A DNA stretch of 31,009 nucleotides from JAAYAY01 sp964429355 (GTDB taxonomy: Bacteria; Planctomycetota; Planctomycetia; Pirellulales; Thermoguttaceae): the NCBI GenBank assembly GCA_964429355.1, contig CAYSCH010000071.1, positions 1 through 31,009 on the forward strand, read 5' to 3'. Of this stretch, positions 7,375 to 16,706 are shown piece by piece (position 1 is the first letter of the stretch; each line of letters opens with the position of its first letter). The translations under genes were made by a program, and so were the position numbers. The notes under the pieces are model-generated. The model did no database searches. It was not told the origin of the DNA and worked only from the letters and a program-made list of their open reading frames with translations.

Positions 7375-9501
7375 TCAGTCTTTCTGGTAGATCAGGACGG
7401 CGAGGCCGTGTTGCCCGAGACGCAGCGACTGGCCGTCGGGCGTACGATCCAATTGGACTTCACCGACGCTGTCGGACTCCTGGAACGAGTAACCCGGCAC
7501 GCGGATGCGGGTCGTGGCCGTGGGCTCGGAACTCTGAGTCACCACCACCGCCAGACGATCGGCGCTCGCGAAACCGCGGGCCAGGACCTTGGGATTGTCA
7601 TTGACCAAGCCTTCCGTGTCCCTGTACCGCCCGAGCAACAACAGATCACAGTATTTGTCCTTGAGCCGGTTGACCTCGGCCAGATAGCGCTGGTAGGTGG
7701 GTGTCTTGTCGATGAGGTCGCGGCAGCGGTAGATCTCGACGTCGTTTCGCAGCCCTTTCAGCAGGGCATGATTCACGCGGCGCGGAATGTCGGTGTCGTC
7801 GCGGATTTCGCGGTCCGACAGGATGACCTCCGGGAACGTGTAGCGCACCCACTCGGTGAAATCGGTCGGCCCCGTGGCTCCCGTGATGTTGTGGATGTAG
7901 TCGACGTGCTGCGCGGTGATGTCGGTGAAGTGCTCCGTTCCGAGTGCAAAATCCGGGTTCCCTTTCGCATCCAGGTAGTCGTGGATCATTCTCAGCGTTT
8001 CGGCCTTATCGACGATCAGCCGCGTGTTGGGGATCGGGAACTCGCCGCTCAGATCCCAGTTCGAGGCCGCCTCGCCGTAGCCCAACTGATCGTAGAATAC
8101 GCTGTCTACGCCGAAGCGGATCGCGCGGTCCGCCATCTGCAACAGCAGTTTGCGCCACGCCTCGCGGCGTGTATCCGCCACCACGAACGTCCGGGCATTG
8201 TAGTAGCCGGTGAACGTGCCCAGCCCTTTGAACCGGTACTGCTCGGTGTAATCGGCGCCAGTGTTGTCGTGGTAGCAGACAGTCTTGCCGTCGCCGTGCC
8301 GATAGAACTCGCTTTCGCGATCGATCAGCTTGCCGTTGAAATAGAGCATCAGTCGGCCGCCCTGCTTGCGGAATTCGGCGACGGCCTCGGCCCATGCCTC
8401 GTCGCCGCCTTGCGCGGGATCGGTCACCCAGTAGGAGTCGGGATAGCCATTGTCCATGCCGGCATGCCACCAGCCAAAGGCCAGCACCGTCTCCGCGCCG
8501 ACGCTCGCCCCCGCTTGCCGCATCCGGCCGTTCAAGTCCGCAAACCGGAAGAACGTCTCGCCGTACTGGTGGCGGAAGATGACCCGCTGCCAGCCCTTCA
8601 TCTTTCGCACCCATAAGGGCACCTCGCGTTGCCGCCACCAGGTGTCGGCCCAGGTACGGTAGATCTTCGAGGTTTCATGCCAACTTCCCGCATAGGGCAC
8701 GACCACGTTGGCATCGCACGACCACGATTGGCCAGGCAGGCAGTTCGGATATTTGCACAGGCCTGCTTCCAGCGCGCTAAACTGTCCCGACCCATCGGGG
8801 TAGACCCGCAGCCCGTGCCATGTATCCTGGAATGTTGGATCGTGGCTGCCGAAGTACAGGCCCTGCGTCTGGCCGACGAAGGCGAAGCAGTTCGCCGACG
8901 TGCGTCCCGGGTACTTCAGGTCCATCTGCCGGTAGAACTGCGAAGGCGCCATGTACGGCGGACTGTTGCCGACCGCCAGAATGCGGTTCTTCGGGCTGGC
9001 GTAGAGTTGCCCGCCGCTCTGGGTGGTCAGCAAACGGTGGTCGTCCGGCAACTGGCAATTGCCCACCAGGGGATATTGCAGTTCTCGGATGATCGTGTGG
9101 GGTTCCTCGTTTGAGACCGTCGAGCCGAACCGCAACTGGCCATCTTCCAGCCGGACCGTGAAGACGAGCTTGACGCGGACGTTCCCATCGCGAGCCTTCA
9201 GGGTCCCATAACTTAGTTCGATGCAATCGTTTTCCTGCCGGATGGCGGGCGCATTGTGCAGCGCGAGAACTTCGTTCTCTTTTTCCCCGTCCTGGCGGTC
9301 GAAGTAGAGCCGCCAGAGCGGATGGCCGCCGGCGTAATCCTGTCCCGTCTGCACATTCTTCAAGGTTACCAGGTTGCCTTGCGCATCGATCGCGACCTCG
9401 ACCTGCTGGTCCTTCAGGGTGTAGACGATCGGCTGCTCGGCTCCCATCGCAGCCGTTGTCATCAGAGCGACCAACAGACAAACACTCAGAGTTCGTTGCA
9501 T
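7375..9501 (-). CDS. Secreted DUF6259-type glycosidase-like protein
   Basis: This is an exported protein of about 708 residues. A signal peptide (MQRTLSVCLLVALMTTAAMG, cleavage likely near AMGA) is followed by a beta-rich N-terminal region of about 250 residues (VYTLKDQQVEVAIDAQGNLV onward), like the super-sandwich that precedes some glycosidase barrels. A TIM-barrel-like part follows, with landmarks VLAFGWWHAGMDNGYPDSYW, LMLYFNGKLID, GVDSVFYDQLGYG and a C-terminal beta domain. The barrel resembles the clan of alpha-galactosidase-like proteins, where Asp in strands such as VFYDQ can be catalytic. That is inference, and the substrate is unknown. Start choice: AAGGAG lies 9 bases before the ATG at 9501 and only 3 before the in-frame ATG at 9507; the frame stays open to 9876 without further support. 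It stands alone, flanked by long non-coding DNA. Confidence 0.8.
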   Translation of the reverse strand: MQRTLSVCLLVALMTTAAMGAEQPIVYTLKDQQVEVAIDAQGNLVTLKNVQTGQDYAGGHPLWRLYFDRQDGEKENEVLALHNAPAIRQENDCIELSYGTLKARDGNVRVKLVFTVRLEDGQLRFGSTVSNEEPHTIIRELQYPLVGNCQLPDDHRLLTTQSGGQLYASPKNRILAVGNSPPYMAPSQFYRQMDLKYPGRTSANCFAFVGQTQGLYFGSHDPTFQDTWHGLRVYPDGSGQFSALEAGLCKYPNCLPGQSWSCDANVVVPYAGSWHETSKIYRTWADTWWRQREVPLWVRKMKGWQRVIFRHQYGETFFRFADLNGRMRQAGASVGAETVLAFGWWHAGMDNGYPDSYWVTDPAQGGDEAWAEAVAEFRKQGGRLMLYFNGKLIDRESEFYRHGDGKTVCYHDNTGADYTEQYRFKGLGTFTGYYNARTFVVADTRREAWRKLLLQMADRAIRFGVDSVFYDQLGYGEAASNWDLSGEFPIPNTRLIVDKAETLRMIHDYLDAKGNPDFALGTEHFTDITAQHVDYIHNITGATGPTDFTEWVRYTFPEVILSDREIRDDTDIPRRVNHALLKGLRNDVEIYRCRDLIDKTPTYQRYLAEVNRLKDKYCDLLLLGRYRDTEGLVNDNPKVLARGFASADRLAVVVTQSSEPTATTRIRVPGYSFQESDSVGEVQLDRTPDGQSLRLGQHGLAVLIYQKD

Positions 9502-10371
9502 ATCCATCTGCTCCTTTTGGTTCGGTGCTATGGTCCCTGTGCAGCACCTGCAAGACTCATCTTTCCCACCGCTTCTCTCTTTACCGCAGTACCGGCCAAC
9601 CGGTCGGACGACACGCCTGGCGACGGCAATGTTTCTCCGCCGCTGGCCGCCGAGACCGCAGAAAGACGGCTGGGAGGGAGGGCATACCTGCTTGGGAGCT
9701 ATTCTGACGCTTCTTGAGCCCTCGCGTAAGACCCGGACGTGAATCCGCGGAGGAAGTGCGCCTGCGAGATAAGGATCGGCCGCGCCGGGTGCAATGCAGC
9801 AGCGGCCGGCACGACCGATTTCTGCCCCAGCAAACATAGCATGGCAGCTGGGCGGCGGGCGCAAAAAGACGGCCACAGAGCGGGGCAGTGCGCCGTGGCC
9901 GGGCAGTCACGTCCAAGAGATAGGTCGTAACGCCAATACAAATATACCCCCACTTTGGCGATGGGTTGGTCACAACGCGAAAAATTCATCAAAAACGTAG
10001 CTGCACAACAAATCCCGCCCGCCTATTCGGAACGGACCCATTGCTTTGCGGTAACCATCTCTCCCCTTGATCGGGTGGCAGATTCCCGGCACATCGCCCA
10101 AACTCCTTTTGCGCCGCATGTCGCAGGCGTCCCGAATAGTCATTTTTACCCTCGTACCAACACTGGATGCCAATCGCAGGCAAAGCCTCCCAACCCAACC
10201 CGCAAGCGAGGGGCCGATGGCCCCGCTCGTGCGCCCGAATGGGTGGTTGCCCGGGCTGACTGATTGTACAAAGGTCAATAAGGGTCTGCGCCGACGGCGA
10301 CCGATTCCGGTCGAGAAGAGCTGGCGCCCTGCCGTACCGCTACCCGAAGAGGGGCCGAAACAAGGAGACGG
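9502..10371. other. Long non-coding divergent intergenic region
   Basis: These 870 bp separate the divergent DUF6259 and PQQ-propeller genes and should hold the promoters for both. Open frames here (for example 9699-9992 minus, 9955-10263 plus) have no recognisable motifs and overlap each other on both strands. A GGGGCC-GAT-GGCCCC palindrome is centred near 10217. No convincing promoter boxes or RNA gene were found. Confidence 0.5.
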
Positions 10372-13300
10372 ATGATGACGTGGGGGAGAATCGGTGTCCT
10401 GAGTACCGCCGTACTTCTTGCGGCTGGGGTCGCTACGGCCAACGGCCAGGATTGGCCGGAGTGGTGCGGACAACCCTCGCGCAATATGGCTGCCGGCAGC
10501 GATCGGGAGCTCCCGGATTGGGCCGATTGCGGCGCCGACAACGATGCGGGCGGGGTGGATCTGCCATCGACGAAGAACGTCAAGTGGGCCGCCGAGCTCG
10601 GCCATCGCACCACCGGCAGCCCGGTGGTGAGCCGGGGCAGAGTGTTCATCGGAACAACGTGGGACGACGGAAGAGAGGCCTGCTTCCTATGCCTTGACGA
10701 AGAGACCGGAAGGCGACTCGGCTCCTTCATCTGTCCCCGGCCGGACAGGGACAATCTCGAGAATTGGGCCATCAGTTCAACTCCCACGATTGACGGCGAT
10801 CGGCTGTACTTTGTGAGCCCCTATCAGGAAGTCATCTGCTTGGATCTGAACGTGCTTCTGGGCAACGGCGATCATCGGGAAGGGGACGACAAACCGCCGG
10901 CTCCAGAAGCCGAGAAGGCCCGTGTCGAACAGATATCGATGCGGAGTATCGTCTGGCGATACAATCTGTTCGAAAAGCTCAAGGCCTATTACCACCATAC
11001 GGCCAGTTCCTCGGTCCTGGTCCACGGAGACTATGTCTACGTCTGCACGGGCAACGGACGCTCCTGGGTTCCGGGGAGGATACCGTTCAGCCCGTTGACG
11101 CCGAGCCTGGTCGTGTTCCACAAGACGACGGGCCAACTCGTTGCACGCGACGACGAGCAGATTGGAGAACAGCTCTATCGCGGACAATACAGCTCTCCGT
11201 CGCTGGGCATGGTCAGCGGCCGGGCTCAAATCGTGTTCGCCACGGGAAGCGGCGTATGCTATGCCTTCGAGCCGGTGGATCCCGCAGTCCAGGTTGTGGC
11301 GGACCGCTGGATGACCACGACCATGCGCGGTCCGATCGTGCATTTCATCGACGTTGAAGGAAAAGACACCGGTGGGCTTTCGGCGTCGGAATATGCTCGT
11401 GCCATCGATCTGGTTTCGAGCTTGCCCAAGCCGGTACTTCCCCTGGAGTTTCGTTTCTCGCGTCAAGTGCCGGCCATGACGCCGGTCGATGCCACGGTGA
11501 CGGCGACGGTCCCCGACGTGCCGCTGCTGAAGAAGATCTGGTGGTGCGATTGTATTCCGCCGGACTACAAGAAGCTCCCGTTCTACCCGCGGCAGATCAA
11601 GGGGGACGGCCGCGGACACCCCTGCGACATCATCGGTACTCCGGTCTGCTGGAATAATCGAGTGTACGTGGCGATCGGCGGCGATCCGAATCACGGCGGA
11701 AGAGACAACAAGGGAAGTGTTGTCTGTATCGACGCAACCAAGGCCGGCGACGTCACAGAGACCGGCAAGATCTGGTCGTACAATGCCCTGAATCAGAGCG
11801 TCTCCACCATGGCGGTGGCAGACGGTCTGGTATTCGTTGCCGATGCTGCGCACACGATCCATTGCCTGGATGCGGACAGCGGCGACTGCTACTGGGTGCA
11901 TTCCACTCGAAAAGGTGCGACGTGCTTCGGTTCGCCGCTGGTGGCGGATGGGAAGGTGTATCTCGAGAAGACCATCCTGTCAGCGAGCAGGCAATTCCAT
12001 TTGCTCGGCGGGATCCAGAGCCGCGAGAACACGGTTTACAGCAGCCATTGTGTTGCCAACGGGGTGGTGTTTGCCGTGATCGGCGAGCGTCTCTGGGCCC
12101 TGTGCAACAAGGGCGATCGGCCACCGCAAGGGGAGGACGTCTCCGCGGCGCCACGCGGTCCGGTGGCCGGGCAGGGGCCTCCGGGCAGTGTTTCTGCTGC
12201 GCCGCAGGCGGCCGTCCTATCGGCGGCCTCCAGAGAGGCGATCATGAGCAACTGGCCGAATCTGCGCGGACCCTTCGGCCAGGGCATTGCCTGGCGTGCC
12301 GCGCCGCCGATCGATTTCGATGCCGTAACCGGGAAGAATCTGCGCTGGAAGACGCCCATTCCAAAACCGGGCGCCAGCTCGCCGGTGGTGTGGGAAGGGC
12401 GGGTGTTCTTGACTGGCGCCGATAAGGAGACTCGCGAGATCTACTGTTTTGACGCGGCCGATGGGAAGATGCTCTGGCGTCAGGCGACAAGCCAGCCGGC
12501 CGAGGTCCCCAAGGTGTCTGAGGAATTCGGCCATGCCGCTTCGACGGGCGCGACCGATGGGAAGCTCTTCTTTGCGATCTTCTCGAGCGGCGATCTGGTG
12601 GCGGTCGACATGCAGGGCGCCATTGCCTGGACGCGCCAGTTCGGCACTCTCAAGAACAGCTATGGCCACGCTTCGTCGCTCATCGTTTACAGGCACCTGT
12701 TCGTGCAGATCGACGGCAGCGAGAACGCCTGCCTTTACGCGCTGGACCCAGCCACCGGGAAGACCGTCTGGCAGAGGCAGCGAACGGTCCGGCAATCCTG
12801 GGCGTCGCCCATCATCGTCCTGGACGGCGAGCGTGAGCTGGTCGTGCTTGCCGAGAATCCGACGGCCAGCGCCTACGACGTGAACAGCGGCGAGGTGGTT
12901 GTCTCGACGAAATGCCTCGGCGGCGAAGTGACGCCGTCGCCCGCCTACGCCAGCGGGACCATAATCGTCGCCAATGAACAGGCAAAGCTCTCGGCGATAT
13001 CGTTGGCCTCGGGTACGGTCGCATGGAGCGGCGAGGACGACCTGCCCGATGTCGCAAGCCCGTTGGCGACGGAGGACCTCGTTCTCACCGCAAGCTCGTC
13101 GGGTGTGGTGAACTGTTATGACCTGGGCACGGGGCGAAACGTGTGGACCCAGGAGTTCGACGATTCGTTCTATCCGTCACCGATCGTCGCAGACGCTCGC
13201 ATCTATGCCATGGACAACGGCGGCACGATGCACGTCTTTCGGGCCTCGAAGACATTCGAGTCCGTCGCTGATTCGAGCCTGGGCGAAGAATCGGTGGCAA

Positions 13301-13377
13301 CACCGGCTTTCACCGGCCACTCAATGTTCATCCGCGGCAAAGAGAATCTGTATTGTTTCGGGGCGAAACGCCCGTGA
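10372..13377 (+). CDS. Exported double PQQ-like (BamB-type) beta-propeller protein
   Basis: The 1001-residue protein has an N-terminal signal peptide (hydrophobic core GVLSTAVLLAAGVATA, cleavage near NGQ) and two successive beta-propeller regions. The first opens with DWPEWCGQPSRN (about 26-37), the second with NWPNLRGPFGQG (about 627-638). Both are variants of the W-P-x-W-R-G-P start of planctomycete PQQ-repeat proteins. Repeated blades of the type GSPVVSRGRVFIGT, SSPVVWEGRVFLTGA, CLDADSGDCYW and YALDPATGKTVWQ run through both halves. A linker rich in Ala, Pro and Gly (about 590-620) joins them. Such proteins are periplasmic or surface scaffolds, or possible quinoprotein-like enzymes. No dehydrogenase cofactor motif is evident, so no reaction is proposed. 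AAGGAG precedes tandem ATGs at 10372 and 10375 by 4 and 7 bases; either may be used. Confidence 0.85.
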   Translation: MMTWGRIGVLSTAVLLAAGVATANGQDWPEWCGQPSRNMAAGSDRELPDWADCGADNDAGGVDLPSTKNVKWAAELGHRTTGSPVVSRGRVFIGTTWDDGREACFLCLDEETGRRLGSFICPRPDRDNLENWAISSTPTIDGDRLYFVSPYQEVICLDLNVLLGNGDHREGDDKPPAPEAEKARVEQISMRSIVWRYNLFEKLKAYYHHTASSSVLVHGDYVYVCTGNGRSWVPGRIPFSPLTPSLVVFHKTTGQLVARDDEQIGEQLYRGQYSSPSLGMVSGRAQIVFATGSGVCYAFEPVDPAVQVVADRWMTTTMRGPIVHFIDVEGKDTGGLSASEYARAIDLVSSLPKPVLPLEFRFSRQVPAMTPVDATVTATVPDVPLLKKIWWCDCIPPDYKKLPFYPRQIKGDGRGHPCDIIGTPVCWNNRVYVAIGGDPNHGGRDNKGSVVCIDATKAGDVTETGKIWSYNALNQSVSTMAVADGLVFVADAAHTIHCLDADSGDCYWVHSTRKGATCFGSPLVADGKVYLEKTILSASRQFHLLGGIQSRENTVYSSHCVANGVVFAVIGERLWALCNKGDRPPQGEDVSAAPRGPVAGQGPPGSVSAAPQAAVLSAASREAIMSNWPNLRGPFGQGIAWRAAPPIDFDAVTGKNLRWKTPIPKPGASSPVVWEGRVFLTGADKETREIYCFDAADGKMLWRQATSQPAEVPKVSEEFGHAASTGATDGKLFFAIFSSGDLVAVDMQGAIAWTRQFGTLKNSYGHASSLIVYRHLFVQIDGSENACLYALDPATGKTVWQRQRTVRQSWASPIIVLDGERELVVLAENPTASAYDVNSGEVVVSTKCLGGEVTPSPAYASGTIIVANEQAKLSAISLASGTVAWSGEDDLPDVASPLATEDLVLTASSSGVVNCYDLGTGRNVWTQEFDDSFYPSPIVADARIYAMDNGGTMHVFRASKTFESVADSSLGEESVATPAFTGHSMFIRGKENLYCFGAKRP

Positions 13378-13405
13378 TCCGGCCAGAAATCTGTCTCTCG
13401 GCGAC

Positions 13406-13425
13406 GGGGCCAACCCCTTTTGTTT
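13406..13425 (+). terminator. Possible weak intrinsic terminator
   Basis: GGGG-CCAA-CCCC followed by TTTTGTTT lies about 28 bases after the PQQ-propeller stop codon. The four-pair stem is short, so this is only a candidate. Confidence 0.3.
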
Positions 13426-13542
13426 CAGCGGTGGCGAGAGGTTACAATGGGTCTTATCTCACGGCGGCCGGAAAAGCTCATTTCCGGCGCGCCGCCCCTC
13501 CAAACCGTACCTCTGAGCGTTTCATAAGAAGGATCCGAGCCC

Positions 13543-14913
13543 ATGTCGAATTCCCGCCAAACCACGCGTCGTCGATTTCTGCAGAGTATGGCCGCCGTAG
13601 GGGCTGCCGGCCTGGTGCTGCCGTCGACTCGCCGCGCCTTCGGCTACCAGTCGGCCAATGACCGTCCCGTATTTGCCACAATCGGCCTTCGGAATCAAGG
13701 CTGGGCCATCACCCAGAAGACCTTCAAGTACGCCGATTTCGCCGTGCTGGCCGACGTCGACTCGAAGGTGCTGGGAACCTATGTCGAACAGACGGAGCAG
13801 AAACAGGGCAAGAAGCCGGACGCCTGCAAGGACTATCGAGAGGTTCTGGATCGAAAAGACATCGATGCCGTCATGATCGCCACGCCGGACCACTGGCACA
13901 CGAAGATTGCCGTTGAGGCGATGCACGCGGGGAAGGACGTCTACTGTGAAAAGCCGCTCACGCTGACGATCGACGAGGGAAAGCTGATCGAGAAGGCCGT
14001 CAAGGAAACAGGGCGAGTCTTCCAGGTGGGCACCATGCAGCGTACCGAATGCGAGCACTACTTCCTCCAGGCGATCGCGCTGGTGAAGCATGGACGGATC
14101 GGCAAGGTCAAGAAAGTCACGTGCGGGATCGGCGGTATGGAGTCTTCGCCGGTGATTCCCGTTGCGCCCGTTCCGGAGGAACTCGATTGGGAAATTTGGC
14201 TCGGCCCGGCGCCCAAGGTCCCCTACCGAGCTCTCCCTGAAATGCGAACGGGCTACGGCGGCGGCGTGCCGCTCTACAGCAACTGCCATTACTCGTTCCG
14301 CAACTGGCACGAGTACTCGGGCGGCAAACTCACGGACTGGGGGGCCCATCATGTTGACATCGCGTGCTGGGCAATCGGCGCCAGCGACACGGGCCCGAGC
14401 AAGATCACCCCAGAGAAATTCACACTGGCGTGCGAGTACAAGGATGGACATCCGGTGGTCGACGATCGCTACAACGTCGCGACCGAGTTCACGATCCGGG
14501 CGGCCATGCCCAACGACGTGGAGATGATCATCGCGAGCCAAGGCGACAACGGCATTCTGTTCGAGGGCACGGAAGGGCGGTTCTTCGTCAGCCGGGGCCG
14601 GATCTCGGGAACGCCCGTGGAGGCCCTCAAGGACAATCCGCTGCCGGCCGGAGCGCTCGAAGAGGTGTATGGCGGAAAGATCAGCGAGAATCACAGCGCC
14701 AACTTCATCGAGAGCATGCAGTCCCGAAAGCAGCCTATTTCCGACGTCTGGTCGCACAACCGCATGCTTGAAATATGCCACCTTTCCAACATCGCGATGC
14801 GTCTGGGGCGGGAACTCAACTGGGATCCGGCCAAACGCCAGATCGTCGGCGACGACCAGGCCAATTCGTTCCTCGCGAGGGAAAGCCGCAAGGGTTACGA
14901 GATCGAGGCGTAG
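13543..14913 (+). CDS. Tat-exported Gfo/Idh/MocA family oxidoreductase
   Basis: This 456-residue NAD(P)-dependent sugar oxidoreductase-like protein starts with a twin-arginine signal (TTRRRFLQSMAAVGAAGLVLP, roughly residues 7-27). A Rossmann fold follows, with a glycine-poor dinucleotide loop TIGLRNQG (46-53) and acidic LADVDS at the end of strand two. The family hallmark is intact: VMIATPDHWHTKIAVEAMHAGKDVYCEKPLT contains EKP (136-138), whose Lys is the usual catalytic residue. KLTDWGAHHVDIACWA (about 262-277) supplies the conserved active-site histidines. Export fits the many Tat-linked members in planctomycetes, where the cofactor is carried out folded. An AAGGA element precedes ATG 13543 by about ten bases. 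The substrate is unknown. A hairpin terminator candidate lies about 94 bp after the stop. Confidence 0.92.
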   Translation: MSNSRQTTRRRFLQSMAAVGAAGLVLPSTRRAFGYQSANDRPVFATIGLRNQGWAITQKTFKYADFAVLADVDSKVLGTYVEQTEQKQGKKPDACKDYREVLDRKDIDAVMIATPDHWHTKIAVEAMHAGKDVYCEKPLTLTIDEGKLIEKAVKETGRVFQVGTMQRTECEHYFLQAIALVKHGRIGKVKKVTCGIGGMESSPVIPVAPVPEELDWEIWLGPAPKVPYRALPEMRTGYGGGVPLYSNCHYSFRNWHEYSGGKLTDWGAHHVDIACWAIGASDTGPSKITPEKFTLACEYKDGHPVVDDRYNVATEFTIRAAMPNDVEMIIASQGDNGILFEGTEGRFFVSRGRISGTPVEALKDNPLPAGALEEVYGGKISENHSANFIESMQSRKQPISDVWSHNRMLEICHLSNIAMRLGRELNWDPAKRQIVGDDQANSFLARESRKGYEIEA

Positions 14914-14938
14914 GATCTTTTTGTTGACGATTGCGCAA

Positions 14939-14969
14939 GAAGGGCCAAAGCCTGGCGGCTTCAGCTACG
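14939..14969. repeat. Diverged third copy of repeat family A
   Basis: The stretch starts GAAGGGCCAAAGCCTGG and ends TTCAGCTACG. It matches the pair at 1768-1870 with a few substitutions (AAAGCCTGGCGGCTT for AAAGTCTGGCGACTT). It lies 26 bp after the Gfo/Idh/MocA stop. The substitutions CCTGGCGG improve its internal dyad (AAGCC / GGCTT). Confidence 0.8.
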
Positions 14970-15006
14970 TTACGGTCCGTAGAGCCGACTTCAAAACTTG
15001 GCGCGA

Positions 15007-15040
15007 CCCCCGCGGTCTACGCCCGCGGGGGCTTTCCTTT
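15007..15040 (+). terminator. Intrinsic terminator candidate downstream of the oxidoreductase
   Basis: A perfect 9-bp stem (CCCCCGCGG at 15007-15015, CCGCGGGGG at 15023-15031) with a 7-base loop is followed by CTTTCCTTT. The T-run is interrupted, so efficiency is uncertain. It is placed to end the plus-strand oxidoreductase transcript. Confidence 0.6.
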
Positions 15041-15101
15041 CAGAGCCGCTAACAAAACCACCGATTGTGCTTCTTGCGCCAATCGACCTGGGCACAGGGA
15101 G

Positions 15102-15224
15102 TCACCGGACAATATCGGACTTGGCCTTCTTCTCTCTCTTCATTTGCCGTTTTTCCTTGAGGGTATGCTGGGCCTTCTTCTGCTGTTCCCTTTTACCCTT
15201 GTCTTTGCTTCCCTTGTCACCCAT
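15102..15224 (-). CDS. Small lysine-rich protein, 40 residues
   Basis: This short gene reads MGDKGSKDKGKREQQKKAQH and continues through TLKEKRQMKREKK to a TGA at 15102-15104. About a third of the 40 residues are Lys and several more are Arg, so it is strongly basic, with a probable helix over the second half. A good ribosome site (GGAG, nine bases before the ATG) sits upstream. I recall short basic proteins starting MGDK(S/G) in many bacterial genomes, but no function is known to me; nucleic-acid or ribosome binding is only a guess from charge. It lies inside a 691-bp space (14914-15605) otherwise holding repeats, a terminator candidate and a promoter candidate, and is transcribed opposite to both neighbours. 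Confidence 0.65.
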   Translation of the reverse strand: MGDKGSKDKGKREQQKKAQHTLKEKRQMKREKKAKSDIVR

Positions 15225-15338
15225 GTCTGTTTTCTCCGTACGTGAATGTGGCGGACACTGGACAGCGGATCCCAAATCCCTGCCTCGATCGCGTTGACTG
15301 GCAGATGAGATCCTTGGACGTCAGGCTTACCAAATAGC

Positions 15339-15383
15339 CTTGCAGGATTCCCGGAAAAAGGTGACAGTCAACTTTCTCCTCCC
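15339..15383. repeat. Interspersed repeat D, copy 1
   Basis: This 45-bp element (core GGATTCCCGGAAAAAGGTGA) matches 29609-29653 at 39 of 45 positions by hand count. It is centred on an AAGGTGA / TCAACTT dyad. It is non-coding. Confidence 0.85.
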
Positions 15384-15452
15384 TGATGATACCAGAATTC
15401 AATTCCCATCCAACCACTGAACGTACACGACCGGCCCCCTCTTGTCAAAACA

Positions 15453-15482
15453 TTGACACAGCGCGCGATTCTTGCGAATACT
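15453..15482 (+). promoter_or_regulatory. Candidate sigma-70-type promoter for the dienelactone-hydrolase-like gene
   Basis: A consensus TTGACA at 15453-15458 is followed after 18 bases by AATACT (15477-15482, four of six matches to TATAAT). It lies about 120 bp before the hydrolase start. A second, weaker pair (TTGACT at 15494, AAGACT at 15517) lies closer to the gene. Confidence 0.4.
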
Positions 15483-15605
15483 TCAGGGGGCGGTTGACTT
15501 AGGCTCGTCCGGCCACAAGACTCGGTGTTTTCGGGCCAACGTCGCGGGTGGACGTGGCCATGATCGAAGGTGCAGACTCTCTGAATCGGATCAGGAGGCT
15601 TGACG

Positions 15606-16706
15606 ATGATCGACCGGCGCAAGGTGTGGATGGTGTGGATGGTGCTGGCGGCAGTGGATGCCGCAGGGGCGTTGTGGGCTTCGGACAAGCCGGCCGAGCC
15701 CCCCTTCTACCGAGACAAGATGAACTTGTTGATGTGGCTCGATGGTGCGGGCACGGCCCACGCGATCGAGAACCTAGAGGATTGGCAGCGGCGTCGCGAG
15801 CATATCCTGGCCAATATGCAATTGGTCATGGGGCCGCTGCCGGGAGCCAATCAGCGAGTGCCGCTTGATGTGGAGGTAATCCACAGCGAGACGCTGCCCA
15901 ATCTGGTGCGGAAGAAGATCACCTATGCCGCCACCAAGGACTACCGCGTTCCGGCCTACCTGTTGATTCCCACTGGGCTCAAGGGCCCGGCGCCGGCCAT
16001 GCTCTGCCTGCACGGTACCGGCGGGCCGCGGGGCCGCACCGCCGGCCTGGGCGACGACTATCCGCGCTATACCCTCGAACTTGCCGAACGGGGTTACGTG
16101 ACCATTGCCCCCGACTACACGCTGTTGGGAGAAAACCAGGTCGATCCCGAAACAGTGGGCTTTCAGAGTGGCACGATGATGGGCATTTGGAGCCACATGC
16201 GGGCCGTGGACTTGTTGGCGTCGCTGCCGGAAGTCGATCCCGAGCGGATAGGCGTCGTAGGCGTCTCCCTCGGCGGACATAACTCGCTGTTCGTCGCGGC
16301 GTTCGATCCCCGACTGAAGGTGATTGTCACCAGCTCCGGGTTCGACTCGTTCTTCGACTACATGGGCGGGGACCTGTCGGGCTGGTGCCAGCCGCGGTAC
16401 ATGATGCGAATCCAGAACGTGTTCGAAAAAGACCCTCAGAAGATGCCTTTCGACTTCCCGGAAGTGCTGGCCACAATCGCGCCGCGGCATCTCTATATTC
16501 ACGCCCCGTTGGAGGACAGCAATTTTCGTGTGGCCAGCGTGAAGCGGTGCGTGGCTGCCGCCGACGGCGTGTATCGCCTGTACGGCGCCAGCGACCACGT
16601 TGCCACCGCCTACCCTCCTGGCGGCCACGGTTTTCCCCTGGAGGCCCGCCAGGCCGCCTATCAGTTCATCGACCGTGCCCTGGGCGTGAAGCCCGGCGAA
16701 AACTGA
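15606..16706 (+). CDS. Exported dienelactone-hydrolase-like alpha/beta hydrolase
   Basis: The 366-residue serine hydrolase shows a full alpha/beta-hydrolase set: the oxyanion-region HGTGG (136-140), the nucleophile elbow GVSLGGH with Ser221, the probable acid Asp304 in PLEDSNF, and His341 in GGHGFP. Its length and the PAYLLIP and APAMLCLHG strands resemble acetyl-xylan-esterase or dienelactone-hydrolase relatives common in planctomycetes; the true ester is unknown. The N-terminus (RRKVWMVWMVLAAVDAAGALWA) looks like a signal peptide or membrane anchor. The ATG at 15606 has a perfect AGGAGG seven bases upstream; an in-frame TTG at 15600 is much less likely because it would start only one base after that site. 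It converges on the amidohydrolase gene 212 bp away. Confidence 0.88.
   Translation: MIDRRKVWMVWMVLAAVDAAGALWASDKPAEPPFYRDKMNLLMWLDGAGTAHAIENLEDWQRRREHILANMQLVMGPLPGANQRVPLDVEVIHSETLPNLVRKKITYAATKDYRVPAYLLIPTGLKGPAPAMLCLHGTGGPRGRTAGLGDDYPRYTLELAERGYVTIAPDYTLLGENQVDPETVGFQSGTMMGIWSHMRAVDLLASLPEVDPERIGVVGVSLGGHNSLFVAAFDPRLKVIVTSSGFDSFFDYMGGDLSGWCQPRYMMRIQNVFEKDPQKMPFDFPEVLATIAPRHLYIHAPLEDSNFRVASVKRCVAAADGVYRLYGASDHVATAYPPGGHGFPLEARQAAYQFIDRALGVKPGEN

Noticed and set aside
13522..14781. 419-codon open frame on the minus strand
   Set aside because: Antisense to the Gfo/Idh/MocA oxidoreductase, which has the Tat signal and EKP motif in the correct frame.
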